Notes: generated by a model not told the origin, from the sequence alone. 64,000 nucleotides of DNA from RYN-230 sp963829725 (GCA_963829725.1 CAWHJW010000010.1:496001-560000), one strand, 5' to 3'. Shown: positions 18,111 to 27,693, counted from the stretch's first letter. Numbers and translations are program-made.

Positions 18111-18548
18111 ATGAGCCGGATGACCGGGATCGCCGACGGCAGGCGGGTCGCCGTGGTCGTGGACGGCAGCAGGGCATCGGGCGAGGCGCTGCAGCGCGGC
18201 GCCTCGCAGGCACGGCAGCGGAACGCCCTGCTTGACGTGGTCAGCATCCTGCCGGGTGACGCGGACACTCGGGCCAGGATCACGGCCCGGGTCCGGCTGA
18301 GTGAGTTCATCCGGGAGCAGTGCCCGTACGGGGTGGGGGCGCCGGTGCGGCTCCGGGTGGAGTGCGGCGATCCGCAGGCCCTCCTGCCGTTGATCGAGGC
18401 AGGCGCCGAACTGGTGCTCAGCGAGGATCTCGAGGCACCGGCCGCCCCTGGAGCGGAACCGGGCGGATCCGCGGCGGCGGACCGCAGGCAGCGGGCGCCG
18501 CACCGCTGGCGCTGGTGGCTGTTCCTGATGCATGACGCCCAGGCATAG
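18111..18548 (+). CDS. Universal-stress-protein-like small protein
   Basis: 145 residues. VAVVVDGSRASGEALQRGASQARQRNALLDVVSILPG at the N-terminus and VECGDPQALLPLIEAGAELVL follow the UspA layout (strand, helix, strand, then the G-x-P region), but the C-terminal ATP loop GxxG-S is not evident, and the end is basic and Trp-rich (HRWRWWLFLMHD). Probably a degenerate Usp without ATP binding. Good GGAG site before the ATG. Confidence 0.65.
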   Translation: MSRMTGIADGRRVAVVVDGSRASGEALQRGASQARQRNALLDVVSILPGDADTRARITARVRLSEFIREQCPYGVGAPVRLRVECGDPQALLPLIEAGAELVLSEDLEAPAAPGAEPGGSAAADRRQRAPHRWRWWLFLMHDAQA

Positions 18549-18631
18549 GTCGCTTGCATTCTCGTCATTGGACGCATGAGTCCTGACCGGTGACACTGAT
18601 AACGGAGCAATCAGGCCACAAGGAAGGAATT

Positions 18632-18856
18632 ATGGAGACCACGACCCGCACGTTCAGCCCCCGGCTGACGGCTATTCGGGATGAGCTCCGCAGCGCCCGA
18701 GCCGCGCGCGCCGCGCGCAAGTCACTCGAGCGCGAGCTGTCCAGCTACACCTCGGACAACGACCTCAACGACCTGGGCGCGATCCTCGCCCGGCACAGCG
18801 ACGAGGAAACGGCGGAGATCCGCCACATCCTCGCCGCGCGCCGCTACGCCGCCTAG
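18632..18856 (+). CDS. Small conserved actinobacterial-type protein (74 aa)
   Basis: Function unknown. Highly charged helical protein (DELRSARAARAARKSLERELSSY) ending NDLNDLGAILARHSDEETAEIRHILAARRYAA. No membrane span. The ATG at 18632 is chosen for the AAGGAAGG site 4-11 bases upstream; the frame extends to 18590 without support. Confidence 0.7.
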   Translation: METTTRTFSPRLTAIRDELRSARAARAARKSLERELSSYTSDNDLNDLGAILARHSDEETAEIRHILAARRYAA

Positions 18857-18872
18857 GCCCAGCCGGCTGGGC
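18857..18872. terminator. Possible hairpin terminator after the 74-aa gene
   Basis: Perfect 16-base palindrome GCCCAGCCGGCTGGGC one base after the stop codon. No T-run, as is usual in actinobacteria. Confidence 0.4.
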
Positions 18873-18894
18873 ACGGCCCGGGAATGCTCCTAGC

Positions 18895-19014
18895 CTAGGG
18901 CAGTGCCCATGGCTGGTTGGCGTTACCGGCGCAATCCCAGATCCGCAACTGGGTCCCCGGGGTGGTGGACCAGTTCGTGTCGTCCAGGCACTTTCCGGGT
19001 TGCTGTGCGGCGGT
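18895..19014 (-). pseudogene. Relic of a ricin-type (beta-trefoil) lectin domain
   Basis: The last 39 codons before the minus-strand stop read KCLDDTNWSTTPGTQLRIWDC then ANQPW, the CLD...G..v.lwdC...Q.W repeat of ricin-B lectin modules that end many secreted actinobacterial glycoside hydrolases. No catalytic domain or signal peptide precedes it; upstream the frame becomes low-complexity Arg/Pro/Gly. A C-terminal remnant of a deleted secreted enzyme. Confidence 0.7.
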
Positions 19015-19020
19015 CTGGTT

Positions 19021-19095
19021 TGCAGGTGTAGACCTGCAACGGGTTTGAAGACGGGGGCCGCCCGGCTGGCCCGGGCGGCCCGCCCGGGCCAGCCG
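19021..19095. terminator. Hairpins downstream of the ABC transporter operon
   Basis: TGCAGGT-GTAG-ACCTGCA (19021-19038) and a stronger 14-base stem at 19063-19095 (CGGCTGGCCCGGGC, 5-base loop, exact complement). They lie just past the minus-strand permease stop and are likely its terminator. Confidence 0.6.
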
Positions 19096-19129
19096 CCCGC
19101 GGGTCACCAGGGGGCCGGGGCCGTCTGGG

Positions 19130-19969
19130 TCAGCTGGCCCGGCGGTAGGCGCGCACCGCGAGCGGGACGAACACGATGAAGATGCCGGCCAGCCAGGCGA
19201 TGCTGTGCCACAGGTTGGACGTGAGGTCCACGGAAAAGGGCTTGCCCAGGGCCAGCCCGCGCATCGTGTCGACCACGTAGGTAACCGGCTGATGCTTGGC
19301 GAAGGCCTGCATCCAGCCCGGCATGGTCGCGATCGGCACGAACGCCGAGCTGACGAACGTGAGCGGGAACAGCCAGATCAGGCCGAACGCCTGCACCGAT
19401 TCCTCGTCCCCGATGGCCAGTCCGGTGAACGCCGCGATGACGCAGATCGACAGGCCGAACACGGTGGCCAGCACGACCATGGCTACCGCCGGGCCGAAGC
19501 CATTCAGGAACCGGAAGCCGACCGCATAGCCCACGGCGACGATGATCAGGATGGTTACCAGCATCCGCCCGGTGTCGGCGACCAGCCGACCGGCCAGCAC
19601 CGCGGACCGGGCCATCGGCATCGACCGCAGCCGGTCGATCACACCTTTCTGCAGCTCCTGGGCCAGCGCGATGGCGGTGCCGAAGCTGGCAAACGCCGCG
19701 GTCTGCCCGATGATCCCCGGCATCAGGTAGTTGACGTAGCCACCGGGTGTCCCGTTCACGGGGATCGCGCCGCCGAACACGAAGCGGAACAGCAGCACGA
19801 ACATCACCGGCTGGATAACGGTGAACACGAGGTAGGCGGGCACCCGCATCCAGACCAGCAGGGCGCGCCGGGTCAGCACGAGCGTGTCGCTCACCGCCCA
19901 ACGGGCCTGGGTCAACAGGCCCGGCTCGTCGGAAGTGACTCGGCCGGCCGACATGTCCGCGGCGGTCAC
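19130..19969 (-). CDS. ABC-2 type permease, DrrB-like
   Basis: Membrane half of an exporter, 279 residues, six hydrophobic segments, with the ABC-2 pattern QPVMFVLLFRFVFGGAI and MPGIIGQTAAFASFGTAIAL followed by KGVIDRLRSMPM. Related DrrB proteins export anthracyclines or lipids; the substrate here is unknown. GTG start overlaps the ATPase stop (GTGA). Confidence 0.9.
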   Translation of the reverse strand: MTAADMSAGRVTSDEPGLLTQARWAVSDTLVLTRRALLVWMRVPAYLVFTVIQPVMFVLLFRFVFGGAIPVNGTPGGYVNYLMPGIIGQTAAFASFGTAIALAQELQKGVIDRLRSMPMARSAVLAGRLVADTGRMLVTILIIVAVGYAVGFRFLNGFGPAVAMVVLATVFGLSICVIAAFTGLAIGDEESVQAFGLIWLFPLTFVSSAFVPIATMPGWMQAFAKHQPVTYVVDTMRGLALGKPFSVDLTSNLWHSIAWLAGIFIVFVPLAVRAYRRAS

Positions 19970-21030
19970 GACGAGACCTCCGCCCGGTCCGGCCGGGCCG
20001 TGTCCGGCCGGGCCTGGTCCTTCTTGGGCGGACGGCGCCGACCGCGGGGCGGCTTGCCCTGCTGTTCTTCCTCGGCGGCGTGCCCGGTGAGCGCGAGGAA
20101 CACGTCGTCGAGCGAGGGCCGCCGCAGGGCCAGGCCCTTCGTCTGGACGCCGGCGGCGTCCAGCGCGCGGACCCCCTCGATCAGGGCATCGCTGCCACGG
20201 CCCCCGACACCTACGCTGACCACTCCGGTCTCCTCGTCTACGTGCGGCTCGCCCTCCCCGACCTTCGCGACCGCGGCGACAGCGTCCCGGATCCGGACCC
20301 GGTCGGGCACCGAGAACTCGAGCACGTCCCCGCCGACCCGGCCCTTCAGCTCCTCGGCCGTGCCGGCCGCGATGACCAGGCCGTGGTCTATGACCACGAT
20401 CTCGTTGGCCAGCTCGTCCGCCTCGTCCAGGTACTGGGTGGTGAGCAGCAGGGTCGTGCCGGTCGCCACCAGGGACCGGATGATCTCCCACATGCCCAGC
20501 CGGGACCGCGGGTCCAGGCCGGTCGTCGGCTCGTCCAGGAACAGCACCTTCGGCAGGCCGACCAGGCTGGCGGCCAGGTCCAGGCGGCGCTGCATGCCAC
20601 CGGAGTAGGTCTTCGCGGGCCGGTGCGCCGCATCGGTCAGGTCGAACTGCTCCAGCAGCTCGGCGGCCCGGCTCCGGGTGTCCGCCCGGCGCAGGTGGTA
20701 GAGGCGCCCGATCAGTTCCAGGTTCTCCCGGCCGGTCAGCTCCTCCTGGATGGCGGCCGACTGCCCGGACAGGCCGATCGACCGGCGCACCGCGGCTGCG
20801 TGCCGCACCACGTCGTGGCCCTCGACCACGGCCCTTCCCCCATCCGGCTGCAACAGCGTGGTCAGGATGCGCACCGCTGTCGTCTTCCCCGCGCCGTTCG
20901 GGCCGAGCACCCCCAGCACCGTGCCGCGCGGCACCGTCAGGTCGATGCCGCGCAGGGCCCGGACTTCACCGAATGATTTGACGAGGCCCTCCACCAGGAT
21001 TGCCGGCCCCGTACTGCTCTGTGTCACCAT
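19966..21030 (-). CDS. ABC transporter ATPase, DrrA-like
   Basis: 354-residue ATPase partner of the downstream permease. Walker A GPNGAGKTT, Q-loop GQSAA, signature YSGGMQRRLDL, Walker B VLFLDEP and the DrrA C-terminal domain ending ALRRPSLDDVFLALTG, followed by a basic tail rich in Lys/Arg/Pro. The ATG at 21030 follows GGGAGG; the frame opens further upstream without support. Confidence 0.93.
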   Translation of the reverse strand: MVTQSSTGPAILVEGLVKSFGEVRALRGIDLTVPRGTVLGVLGPNGAGKTTAVRILTTLLQPDGGRAVVEGHDVVRHAAAVRRSIGLSGQSAAIQEELTGRENLELIGRLYHLRRADTRSRAAELLEQFDLTDAAHRPAKTYSGGMQRRLDLAASLVGLPKVLFLDEPTTGLDPRSRLGMWEIIRSLVATGTTLLLTTQYLDEADELANEIVVIDHGLVIAAGTAEELKGRVGGDVLEFSVPDRVRIRDAVAAVAKVGEGEPHVDEETGVVSVGVGGRGSDALIEGVRALDAAGVQTKGLALRRPSLDDVFLALTGHAAEEEQQGKPPRGRRRPPKKDQARPDTARPDRAEVSS

Positions 21031-21207
21031 GCCTCCCGAGCAGGCCCTGCCCATGGATGTCCCCGCGCGACGAACCTACCGGCCGCCCCGCGGCGGTGGC
21101 GAATGGAATTCCCGGCGCCCGCCGACCATCGCCGCCCACTACCGACCTTAGGACGCCGCACCGACAGCGAACTCATCGCGGCTCAGCGCACGGGTGATAC
21201 TGGGTGC

Positions 21208-21687
21208 GTGGACCAACTGAGCTACACGGAATCCATCGACATCGCCCGCGGCCCGGAAGCCCTCTATGACATGGTCTCCGACGTGACCCGGATGGGTGAG
21301 TGGAGCCCGGTCTGCACCGGCGGCTCGTGGGACGACGGTGCCGGCCCCCGCGAAGGCGCCTGGTTCACCGGGCGGAACGAGCTGCCCGACCGGGTGTGGG
21401 AGACCCGGTCCCGGGTGGTGGCGGCGGACCGGGGCCGGGAGTTCGCCTTCATCGTGCGCGGTACCTGGGCCCGCTGGGGTTACACGTTCACCGCGGTGGA
21501 CGGCGGGACCCGGGTCACCGAAGCGTGGGAGTTCCTGCCCGACGGGATCGCCGGGTTCCATGAGCGCTACGGGGACGACGCCTCCCACCAGATCGAGGCC
21601 CGCATCGAGGCGGCCCGCCACGGCATCCGGGTGACGCTGACCGCGCTGAAGAAGGCCGCTGAGGAGAGCGCCGCAGGAGCCGGGTGA
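21208..21687 (+). CDS. SRPBCC (START-like) polyketide-cyclase/AHSA1-type protein
   Basis: 159-residue lipid/ligand-binding fold: N-terminal SIDIARGPEALYDMVSDVTRMGEWSPVC, glycine-rich middle, WETRSRVVAADRGREFAF and C-terminal long helix (ARIEAARHGIRVTLTALKKAAEE). No catalytic motif. GTG at 21208 fits the family N-terminus. Ends one base before the convergent membrane glycosyltransferase. Confidence 0.8.
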   Translation: MDQLSYTESIDIARGPEALYDMVSDVTRMGEWSPVCTGGSWDDGAGPREGAWFTGRNELPDRVWETRSRVVAADRGREFAFIVRGTWARWGYTFTAVDGGTRVTEAWEFLPDGIAGFHERYGDDASHQIEARIEAARHGIRVTLTALKKAAEESAAGAG

Positions 21688-21688
21688 G

Positions 21689-23482
21689 CTAGCGGCGGCG
21701 CCACAGGGTGAGCCAGACGCCCTTGAAGTGACGTTCGGTAACCAGGGTGAATTGCGCCTTGAGCACCTCGTCCTCGGCGCGGATCGGGCCGGCGGTCAGG
21801 CGCGCGGCGGGCGACCGGCCGATCACCCAGATCCGCTGGCGGCCGAGCATGAGCTGGCGGACAACACCGAACGGCTTGTCGCGACCCTGGAAGTCGCCGA
21901 CCTGGGCGGGTGAGGCGGCCAGGGAGAAGTCGCTCACGTTGCGGAAGTCCGCCGGGTAGCCCAGCCGTATCTTGCGGAAGAAGTCGCTGAAGAACAGCAC
22001 CCCGTCCCCCGGCTGGGCGTGCGCCGCCAGGTAGCGGGACGGCCCGCCGAAGTCGTACAGCCGGCTCTGCGGGGTGCGCACCCGGTGTTGCGGGGCCAGT
22101 TGCAGGATCAGCGCGAGAGCGCACACCACCGCGCCGGGTGCCCACAGCAGGCCGCGGCGGCCCGCCGCAGTGGCCAGCCACTGGCCGAGGCGGTACGCCC
22201 CGGCGCCGGCCAGCAGCGCGGCGCCCGCCTCGCCGTAGAGCACGTAACGGTCCACGTACAGCGGCCGGGCGATCAGCGACTCACCGATGAGCACCGCGCC
22301 GGGCAGTACCAGCAGCGGCGCCGCGACCGACGGCAGGGACACGCCACCACGGCGCCACCAGGGGGCCAGGCCCGGCTCAGCCGGCCCCGCCCCGGCCGGC
22401 TGGGCGGTTGCGGGCGGCCCCGCCCCGGCCGGCCCCGCCCCGGCCGGCCCCGCCCCGGCCGGCTGGGCGGGTGCGGGCAGCCCGGGAGCCAGCGCCCGGC
22501 CCGGGCCGATCCGGTCCGGCAGCACCGCGACCACCGCGCAGGCCAGCAGCAGCACCGCGACGATCATGGTCGCACCGAAGTAATCCTGGAACAGGATGCG
22601 CAGGCTCAACAGCCCGGGCCGGGAAATCCAGTTGACCGCCTGGTCCTCGGCCGCGCTGAGCGCGGCGAGCGGCACCACGATGACTACCGCCACGGCGGAC
22701 GCCGCGGCCCAGTGCACCAGGGTCCGCCGCCCGTACCGGGCCAGCAGGACGGTGACCCCGTGCGCCACCAGCACCATCAGCGAGAGCTCGTTCAGGTAGC
22801 CGGCCAGGGTGATCAGCACGGCGTAGGCCACCCAGCGCGCCAGCAGCGGCCGCCCGGCCGGTACTCGCCCGCCCGGCACCCGCCCGCCCGGCACCCGCCC
22901 GGCGGGCACCGGCCCGGCGGGCCCGGCCGCCGGCTGCTCCGCGCCCAGTGCCTGCAGCAGCACCAGGGTGGCGCCCGCCACGCACGCGTACACCAGCGCG
23001 TAGGAGCGGGCGGTCTGCGCGTAGTAGCTGATCGTGGGGGTGAGCGTCATGATCAGGCCCGCGAACAGGCCGGCCCAGCCGGAGCCGGTGAGCCGCCGCC
23101 CGATGATCGCGACCAGGGCCGCGGCGGCGATCATGGCGATCACGGAGGGGATCCGCATCACTGCCGGGCTGGTGCCCACCGCCATCCACCCGTGCATCAG
23201 CAGGTAGTACAGCCCGTGCACGGCATCGACGTGCCGCAGCAGGCGGGCCAGCAGGTGCAACGGCAGCAGCGCGGCGTACCGGGTGGCCACCTCGTCGTTG
23301 CCCATGGCGGAATCCCGGGCCAGCCCCCAGACCCCGAGCACGGCCATCACCAGCGCCGCAGCCACGGCCGGCGCGTAGCGCGCCGCGGTGTCCGCGGCGC
23401 GGCCGGTCCCCGTGCCCCGGGGGCCGCCCGCCGGGGCCGGCGGGGAGGTGCGGCCGCCGCGCCGCGTCGGTACCCGGCTCAC
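21689..23482 (-). CDS. GT-C membrane glycosyltransferase (polyprenyl-phosphate sugar dependent)
   Basis: 597-residue protein with about 11 spans and the first-loop acidic pair D63-E64 (GNDEVATRYAALLPLH) typical of GT-C enzymes, then YYLLMHGWM and YYAQTARSYAL. Two cytoplasmic/external loops are lengthened by Pro/Ala/Gly repeats (PAGRVPGGRVPGGR and repeated PAGAG units). GTG start overlaps the GlfT2 stop (GTGA), placing it last in the galactan operon, where it may add an arabinosyl, mannosyl or similar branch; the sugar is not known. Confidence 0.85.
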   Translation of the reverse strand: MSRVPTRRGGRTSPPAPAGGPRGTGTGRAADTAARYAPAVAAALVMAVLGVWGLARDSAMGNDEVATRYAALLPLHLLARLLRHVDAVHGLYYLLMHGWMAVGTSPAVMRIPSVIAMIAAAALVAIIGRRLTGSGWAGLFAGLIMTLTPTISYYAQTARSYALVYACVAGATLVLLQALGAEQPAAGPAGPVPAGRVPGGRVPGGRVPAGRPLLARWVAYAVLITLAGYLNELSLMVLVAHGVTVLLARYGRRTLVHWAAASAVAVVIVVPLAALSAAEDQAVNWISRPGLLSLRILFQDYFGATMIVAVLLLACAVVAVLPDRIGPGRALAPGLPAPAQPAGAGPAGAGPAGAGPPATAQPAGAGPAEPGLAPWWRRGGVSLPSVAAPLLVLPGAVLIGESLIARPLYVDRYVLYGEAGAALLAGAGAYRLGQWLATAAGRRGLLWAPGAVVCALALILQLAPQHRVRTPQSRLYDFGGPSRYLAAHAQPGDGVLFFSDFFRKIRLGYPADFRNVSDFSLAASPAQVGDFQGRDKPFGVVRQLMLGRQRIWVIGRSPAARLTAGPIRAEDEVLKAQFTLVTERHFKGVWLTLWRRR

Positions 23483-25617
23483 TGTCCCGACGGTGCCTGT
23501 CCCGACGGTGCCTGTCCCGACGGTGCCGGGCCGGGCGGCACCGGGCCGGGTGCCGGCTGGCCGGTGGAGGCCGCGAACGTCTGCCGCCACGCCGCGGGTG
23601 AGGTGAACTCGGCCGCGGCCGCCCGGTACTCGGCCGCCAGCCGCGGCCACTGGCGGCGCAGCCGGCGGTGTGCCCGGAGGCTGCGCAGCCCGAGTGAGCG
23701 GAACACCTTGGGATCCCGCTGATACCAGGCGGCACTGGTGCCATCCGCCGCCGAGACCAGCGCGCTGTCCAGCTTGACCAGCACCCACCAGGAGGCGTCC
23801 TGGTACGGCAGCGCCATCTGCGGCCGCTTGCTGGTTCCCTTGCCCGGCTTGCGGAACTGGCGCGCGGTTCCGGCGGCCGCCTTGGTCAGCAGGTTGCGCT
23901 TGTTGGTCGGGGTGGTGGAGTCCTTCACGGCCTCGGGCGCCCGGCGCCGCGGCGGCGGGAAGCTCTCGATATCCACCGCGTCGTGCGCGTCGGTGAACTG
24001 CGCCCGGAGCTCACGCAGCTGCTGGTTCTTGGTCTGGATGTCCCGGTGCAGGTGAGCCGGCCCGGACAGCACGTCCTCGAGGGCCAGCAGCCGCAGCGCG
24101 GCCGTCGAGTACTGCATGGACAGCAGGTTCTGCAGCTGCCGTTCCAGGCTCTCGTTGATCATGCTGCCGCCGCGCGGCTGCTGCGAGTGCAGCAGCGCCG
24201 CGATGATCCGGTTCCGCAGGTGGTAGTAGGCCTGCCAGTCGCGGGCGTCGTTCTTGTCGTCCCACGGAACGTGCCAGGCGGCGACGCCCGGCATGGACAC
24301 GGTCGGGTAGCCGTGCTCCCTGGCCCGCACTCCGTACTCCGCGTCATCCCACTTGATGAAGACCGGCAGCGCCAGCCCGATCTCCCGGATGACGCTCGTC
24401 GGGATGAGGCACATCCACCAGCCGTTGTAGTCCGAGTCGGCGCGGCGGTGCATCCAGGGCGTGTTCCGCAGGTTCCGGCGGGCGAAGTCATGCCGTCCAC
24501 GGGTGTTCGGCGCGATCCCCCACCACCACTTGTACGGGGCGATGGCCTCGGCGAACGCGTGCAGCAGCGACCGGTCATAGAGGCTGAACATGTGGCCGCC
24601 GACGATGGTCGGCCGGCGAGCCAGGTCGGCGAAGGTGGCGGCCCGCCGGATGCCCTCCGGGTCCACCTTGATGTCGTCATCGAGCAGCAGCAGGTAGTCG
24701 CTCTGCCCGGCGCGCACCGTCTCGTCCATGGCCCGGGAGAAGCCGCCGGAGCCGCCGATGTTGCCCTGCTCCACGATCTGCAGCCGGTCGGCCAGCTTCT
24801 TGCCCGCGTCGCCGAACGCGGGGTGGCTGCTCACCTTGTTGCTGCCCTGGTCGATCACGTACACGGTGTCGAGCAGGTCGGCCAGCTCGGTCGCGTCACC
24901 CAGCGTGCGTACCAGGTCGAGCAGGAAGTCGGGCCGGTTGAAGGTGGTGATGCCGATGCTCACCCGCCCGGCCGGGCGCGGGTCGGCCAGGCCGAGCCAC
25001 TCGGCCTCGATCAGGGTGGTGCCCCGGTGGCCGGCCACGACGTCGAACCAGTACCAGCCGCCGTCGATGAACGGGGTCAGCGGCAGGGTGCGCTCGATGG
25101 TCTCCGGCTCGTCCGACTGCACGGCGATCGTCTCGACCGGGTGGCTGAAGCCGCGGGCGGTGGAGCGGTACAGGATGACGGTGCACTCCCCCGCCAGGCG
25201 GACGCGCAGGGTCACCGACTCCACCGTGGTCCAGCGGCGCCAGTAGCTGGCCGGGAAGGCGTTGAAGTAGGTAGCGAAGGAGACCCGGCGCCCCTCGCTG
25301 ATGATGGCGCTGCGCCGCGGGCCGGCGTCCCCGGCCAGGTAGGCAGGCACGTCCGCGCCGAACCGGACCACCGACTGGGCCTCGCCCACCGCCGCGTTGG
25401 CGACCGGCACGCTGCCCGCGCCGGCCGCCTTCCGGCCGGTCAGCTGCTCGGTGGCCATCTCCGCGGCCAGCTCGGCGGCGCCGCGGTCCATGTGCGTCTC
25501 CACGTAGAGCGGGACCACGTCCAGGTCCGCGCCGGGGAACACGACCCGCTGCAGCACCCGCAGCACGGGGCCGCCGGCGCCCGGCCCCGCCGCCGGGCCC
25601 GTCACTGGCTCAGTCAT
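23479..25617 (-). CDS. glfT2: Galactofuranosyltransferase, GlfT2 type
   Basis: Processive enzyme that builds the galactan chain from UDP-galactofuranose. 712 residues: N-terminal beta-barrel-like domain (about 80-215), GT-A domain with ITTFNRPDFLLDLVRTL, metal-binding DDD (313-315, LLLDDDIKVD), WDD (423-425, FIKWDDAEYGVRA) and H449 (WHVPW), then a C-terminal helical part. These match the catalytic residues of mycobacterial GlfT2. The tail ends in repeated SGQAP. Start overlaps glf by eight bases. Confidence 0.93.
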   Translation of the reverse strand: MTEPVTGPAAGPGAGGPVLRVLQRVVFPGADLDVVPLYVETHMDRGAAELAAEMATEQLTGRKAAGAGSVPVANAAVGEAQSVVRFGADVPAYLAGDAGPRRSAIISEGRRVSFATYFNAFPASYWRRWTTVESVTLRVRLAGECTVILYRSTARGFSHPVETIAVQSDEPETIERTLPLTPFIDGGWYWFDVVAGHRGTTLIEAEWLGLADPRPAGRVSIGITTFNRPDFLLDLVRTLGDATELADLLDTVYVIDQGSNKVSSHPAFGDAGKKLADRLQIVEQGNIGGSGGFSRAMDETVRAGQSDYLLLLDDDIKVDPEGIRRAATFADLARRPTIVGGHMFSLYDRSLLHAFAEAIAPYKWWWGIAPNTRGRHDFARRNLRNTPWMHRRADSDYNGWWMCLIPTSVIREIGLALPVFIKWDDAEYGVRAREHGYPTVSMPGVAAWHVPWDDKNDARDWQAYYHLRNRIIAALLHSQQPRGGSMINESLERQLQNLLSMQYSTAALRLLALEDVLSGPAHLHRDIQTKNQQLRELRAQFTDAHDAVDIESFPPPRRRAPEAVKDSTTPTNKRNLLTKAAAGTARQFRKPGKGTSKRPQMALPYQDASWWVLVKLDSALVSAADGTSAAWYQRDPKVFRSLGLRSLRAHRRLRRQWPRLAAEYRAAAAEFTSPAAWRQTFAASTGQPAPGPVPPGPAPSGQAPSGQAPSGQ

Positions 25618-26788
25618 CGCCCAGCCCCGCCGCCTTGAGCGGCTGGCCGCCGGTGAACAACGGGCGCAGCCGGTTGTCGTACATGCTGAGCGCCGACCCG
25701 ATCGCCATGTGCATGTCGAGGTACTTGTAGGTGCCGAGGCGGCCGCCGAACAGCACGCCGGGCTCGGCGGCGGCCATCTCCCGGTAGCGGAGCAGCCGGC
25801 CCCGGTCGGCCGGCGCGTTGATCGGGTAATACGGCTCATCGCCTCGGTCGGCGAAGCGCGAGTACTCACGCATGATCACGGTCTTGTCCTTCGGGTACCA
25901 GTCGCGCTCGGGGTGGAAGTGCCGGAACTCGTGGATGCGCGTGTAGGGGACGTCCTCATCCGCGTAGTTCATGACCGGGGTGCCCTGGAAGTCCCCCGTG
26001 GCGAGCACCTCCAGGTCGAAGTCGAGGGTACGCCAGCCCAGGTCGCCTTCCGCGTAGCCGAAGTACGCGTCGAGCGGGCCGGTGTACACCACGGGAACGT
26101 TGCCGACCAGGTCCGCGCGCAGGTCGGTGAAGTCGGTGTTCAGCCGGACCTCGATGCCGGGGTGGTCGGCCAGCCGCTCCAGCCACGCGGTGTACCCGTC
26201 GGCCGGCAGGCCCTCGTACGTGTCGCTGAAGTACCGGTTGTTGAACGTGTACCGGACCGGCAGCCGGGCGATGATCTCCGGCGGCAGGTTGACCGGGTCG
26301 GTCTGCCACTGCTTGGCCGTGTAGCCGCGGATGAACGCCTCGTACAGCGGCCGCCCGATCAGCGAGATGGCCTTCTGCTCCAGGTTGGCCGCCTCCCCGG
26401 CGGCTACCTCGGCGGCCTGGCCGGCCACCAGTTCGCGGGCCTCGTCCGGGGACATGACCGAGCCGAAGTACTCGCAGATCGTGCCGAGGTTGATCGGCAG
26501 CGGGTAGACGCGGCCCTTGTACACGGAGAACACCCGGTGCTGATAGCCGGTGAACTCGGTGTACTGCCGGGCGTACTCCCACACCCGCGCATTGGACGTG
26601 TGGAACAGGTGGGCCCCGTAGCGGTGGATCTCGATCCCGGTCTGCGGCTCGGGCTCGCTGTAGGCATTCCCGCCGATGTGCGGCCGGCGTTCCAGGATGA
26701 GCACCCGCAGGCCGAGATCACGGGTGCACCGCTCGGCGATGGTCAGCCCGAAGAACCCGGAGCCGACGATGACCAGGTCCACATTCAC
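25610..26788 (-). CDS. glf: UDP-galactopyranose mutase
   Basis: Flavoenzyme that interconverts UDP-galactopyranose and UDP-galactofuranose, supplying GlfT2. 392 residues; FAD motif VIVGSGFFGLTIAE at residues 6-19, ERRPHIGGNAY, HRYGAHLFHTS, and RYTFNNRYFSD and EYSRF substrate-site segments. GTG start overlaps the stop of the upstream GT2 gene. Confidence 0.97.
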   Translation of the reverse strand: MNVDLVIVGSGFFGLTIAERCTRDLGLRVLILERRPHIGGNAYSEPEPQTGIEIHRYGAHLFHTSNARVWEYARQYTEFTGYQHRVFSVYKGRVYPLPINLGTICEYFGSVMSPDEARELVAGQAAEVAAGEAANLEQKAISLIGRPLYEAFIRGYTAKQWQTDPVNLPPEIIARLPVRYTFNNRYFSDTYEGLPADGYTAWLERLADHPGIEVRLNTDFTDLRADLVGNVPVVYTGPLDAYFGYAEGDLGWRTLDFDLEVLATGDFQGTPVMNYADEDVPYTRIHEFRHFHPERDWYPKDKTVIMREYSRFADRGDEPYYPINAPADRGRLLRYREMAAAEPGVLFGGRLGTYKYLDMHMAIGSALSMYDNRLRPLFTGGQPLKAAGLGDD

Positions 26789-27693
26789 TGGCCCACCGTC
26801 ATCTCGCTGCGCGCAGTGGCGCTCCCGGAGTCGGCGCCGGTTTCACCCTCCGGGGAGTCCGGCTCGGCCCGGCCGGTGTAGTGGGACACGATCGGGCGGT
26901 AGACCGCGCGCCGGGCCCGCCACGGGATGAGCCGGTACCCGCCGCGGACCATCACGTTGCGCACGTACTCCGCGGAACTGGTGAACCCTTGCCGCCGGAA
27001 CTCGCGCTGCAGCCTGAGCTCCGAGCGGAGCAGGTCGGTGCCGCCGCGCCGCTTGAACGAGGTCGCGCCGACCCGGTAGTACACCAGCGGCTCGGCCACG
27101 TTGACGGGCCGCGCGCCGTGCTGCAACATCCGCGCGAACAGCGCGTAGTCCTCCATCAGCGGCAGGTCCCCGTAACCGCCGGCGGCCAGCACAGCCTGCT
27201 TGCGGTACACGACGGTGGGGTGGTTGAACGGGTCGTGCATCCGGGCGTACCGCACGATCTGCTCCGGATCGGTGGGCGGGACCCGCTGGCCGACGATGTT
27301 GCTGGTGTCATCCACGAACTCGAGCAGGCCCGCGCCGACGATGTCGGCCTCGGCGATGAGCGGGATCTGCACCTCGAACCGGTGCGGCATCGCGATGTCG
27401 TCGGCGTCCATCCGGGCGACCACGTCGTACGTGCTGGCGGCCAGCCCGGCGTCCAGGGCGGGGCCGAGGCCGCGGTTGCGCTCCAGCGGGACCGGGGTGA
27501 CCGGCACCGGGCAGGCCGCGCACAACTCGTTGAGGCACCGGGTCAGTTCGCTGCGCACCGGGCCGTCCCGGACGATCACGACCTGGGCCGGGCGCAGGGT
27601 CTGCTGGTCCACCGCGCTGCGGAAGGCCTGCCGCAGGTAGTCGGGCCGGTCGCCGTCGTACACCGAGAGCAGGAGGGTGAAGGGCTCGGGCAT
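26785..27693 (-). CDS. GT2-family glycosyltransferase
   Basis: 302-residue GT-A enzyme: LLLSVYDGDRPDYLRQAFRS, VIVRDGP, nucleotide-metal DAD in ARMDADDIAMP, then FNHPTVVYRK and LMEDYALFARML (acceptor-side acidic motif). First gene of the operon ahead of glf and glfT2; likely adds a priming or side sugar. The ATG at 27693 is chosen; the longer frame adds only 15 residues. Confidence 0.88.
   Translation of the reverse strand: MPEPFTLLLSVYDGDRPDYLRQAFRSAVDQQTLRPAQVVIVRDGPVRSELTRCLNELCAACPVPVTPVPLERNRGLGPALDAGLAASTYDVVARMDADDIAMPHRFEVQIPLIAEADIVGAGLLEFVDDTSNIVGQRVPPTDPEQIVRYARMHDPFNHPTVVYRKQAVLAAGGYGDLPLMEDYALFARMLQHGARPVNVAEPLVYYRVGATSFKRRGGTDLLRSELRLQREFRRQGFTSSAEYVRNVMVRGGYRLIPWRARRAVYRPIVSHYTGRAEPDSPEGETGADSGSATARSEMTVGQ

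Noticed and set aside
19130..21030. Antibiotic self-resistance locus because of DrrAB similarity
   Set aside because: No biosynthetic genes adjoin it, and DrrAB-like exporters are common for lipids and unknown substrates.
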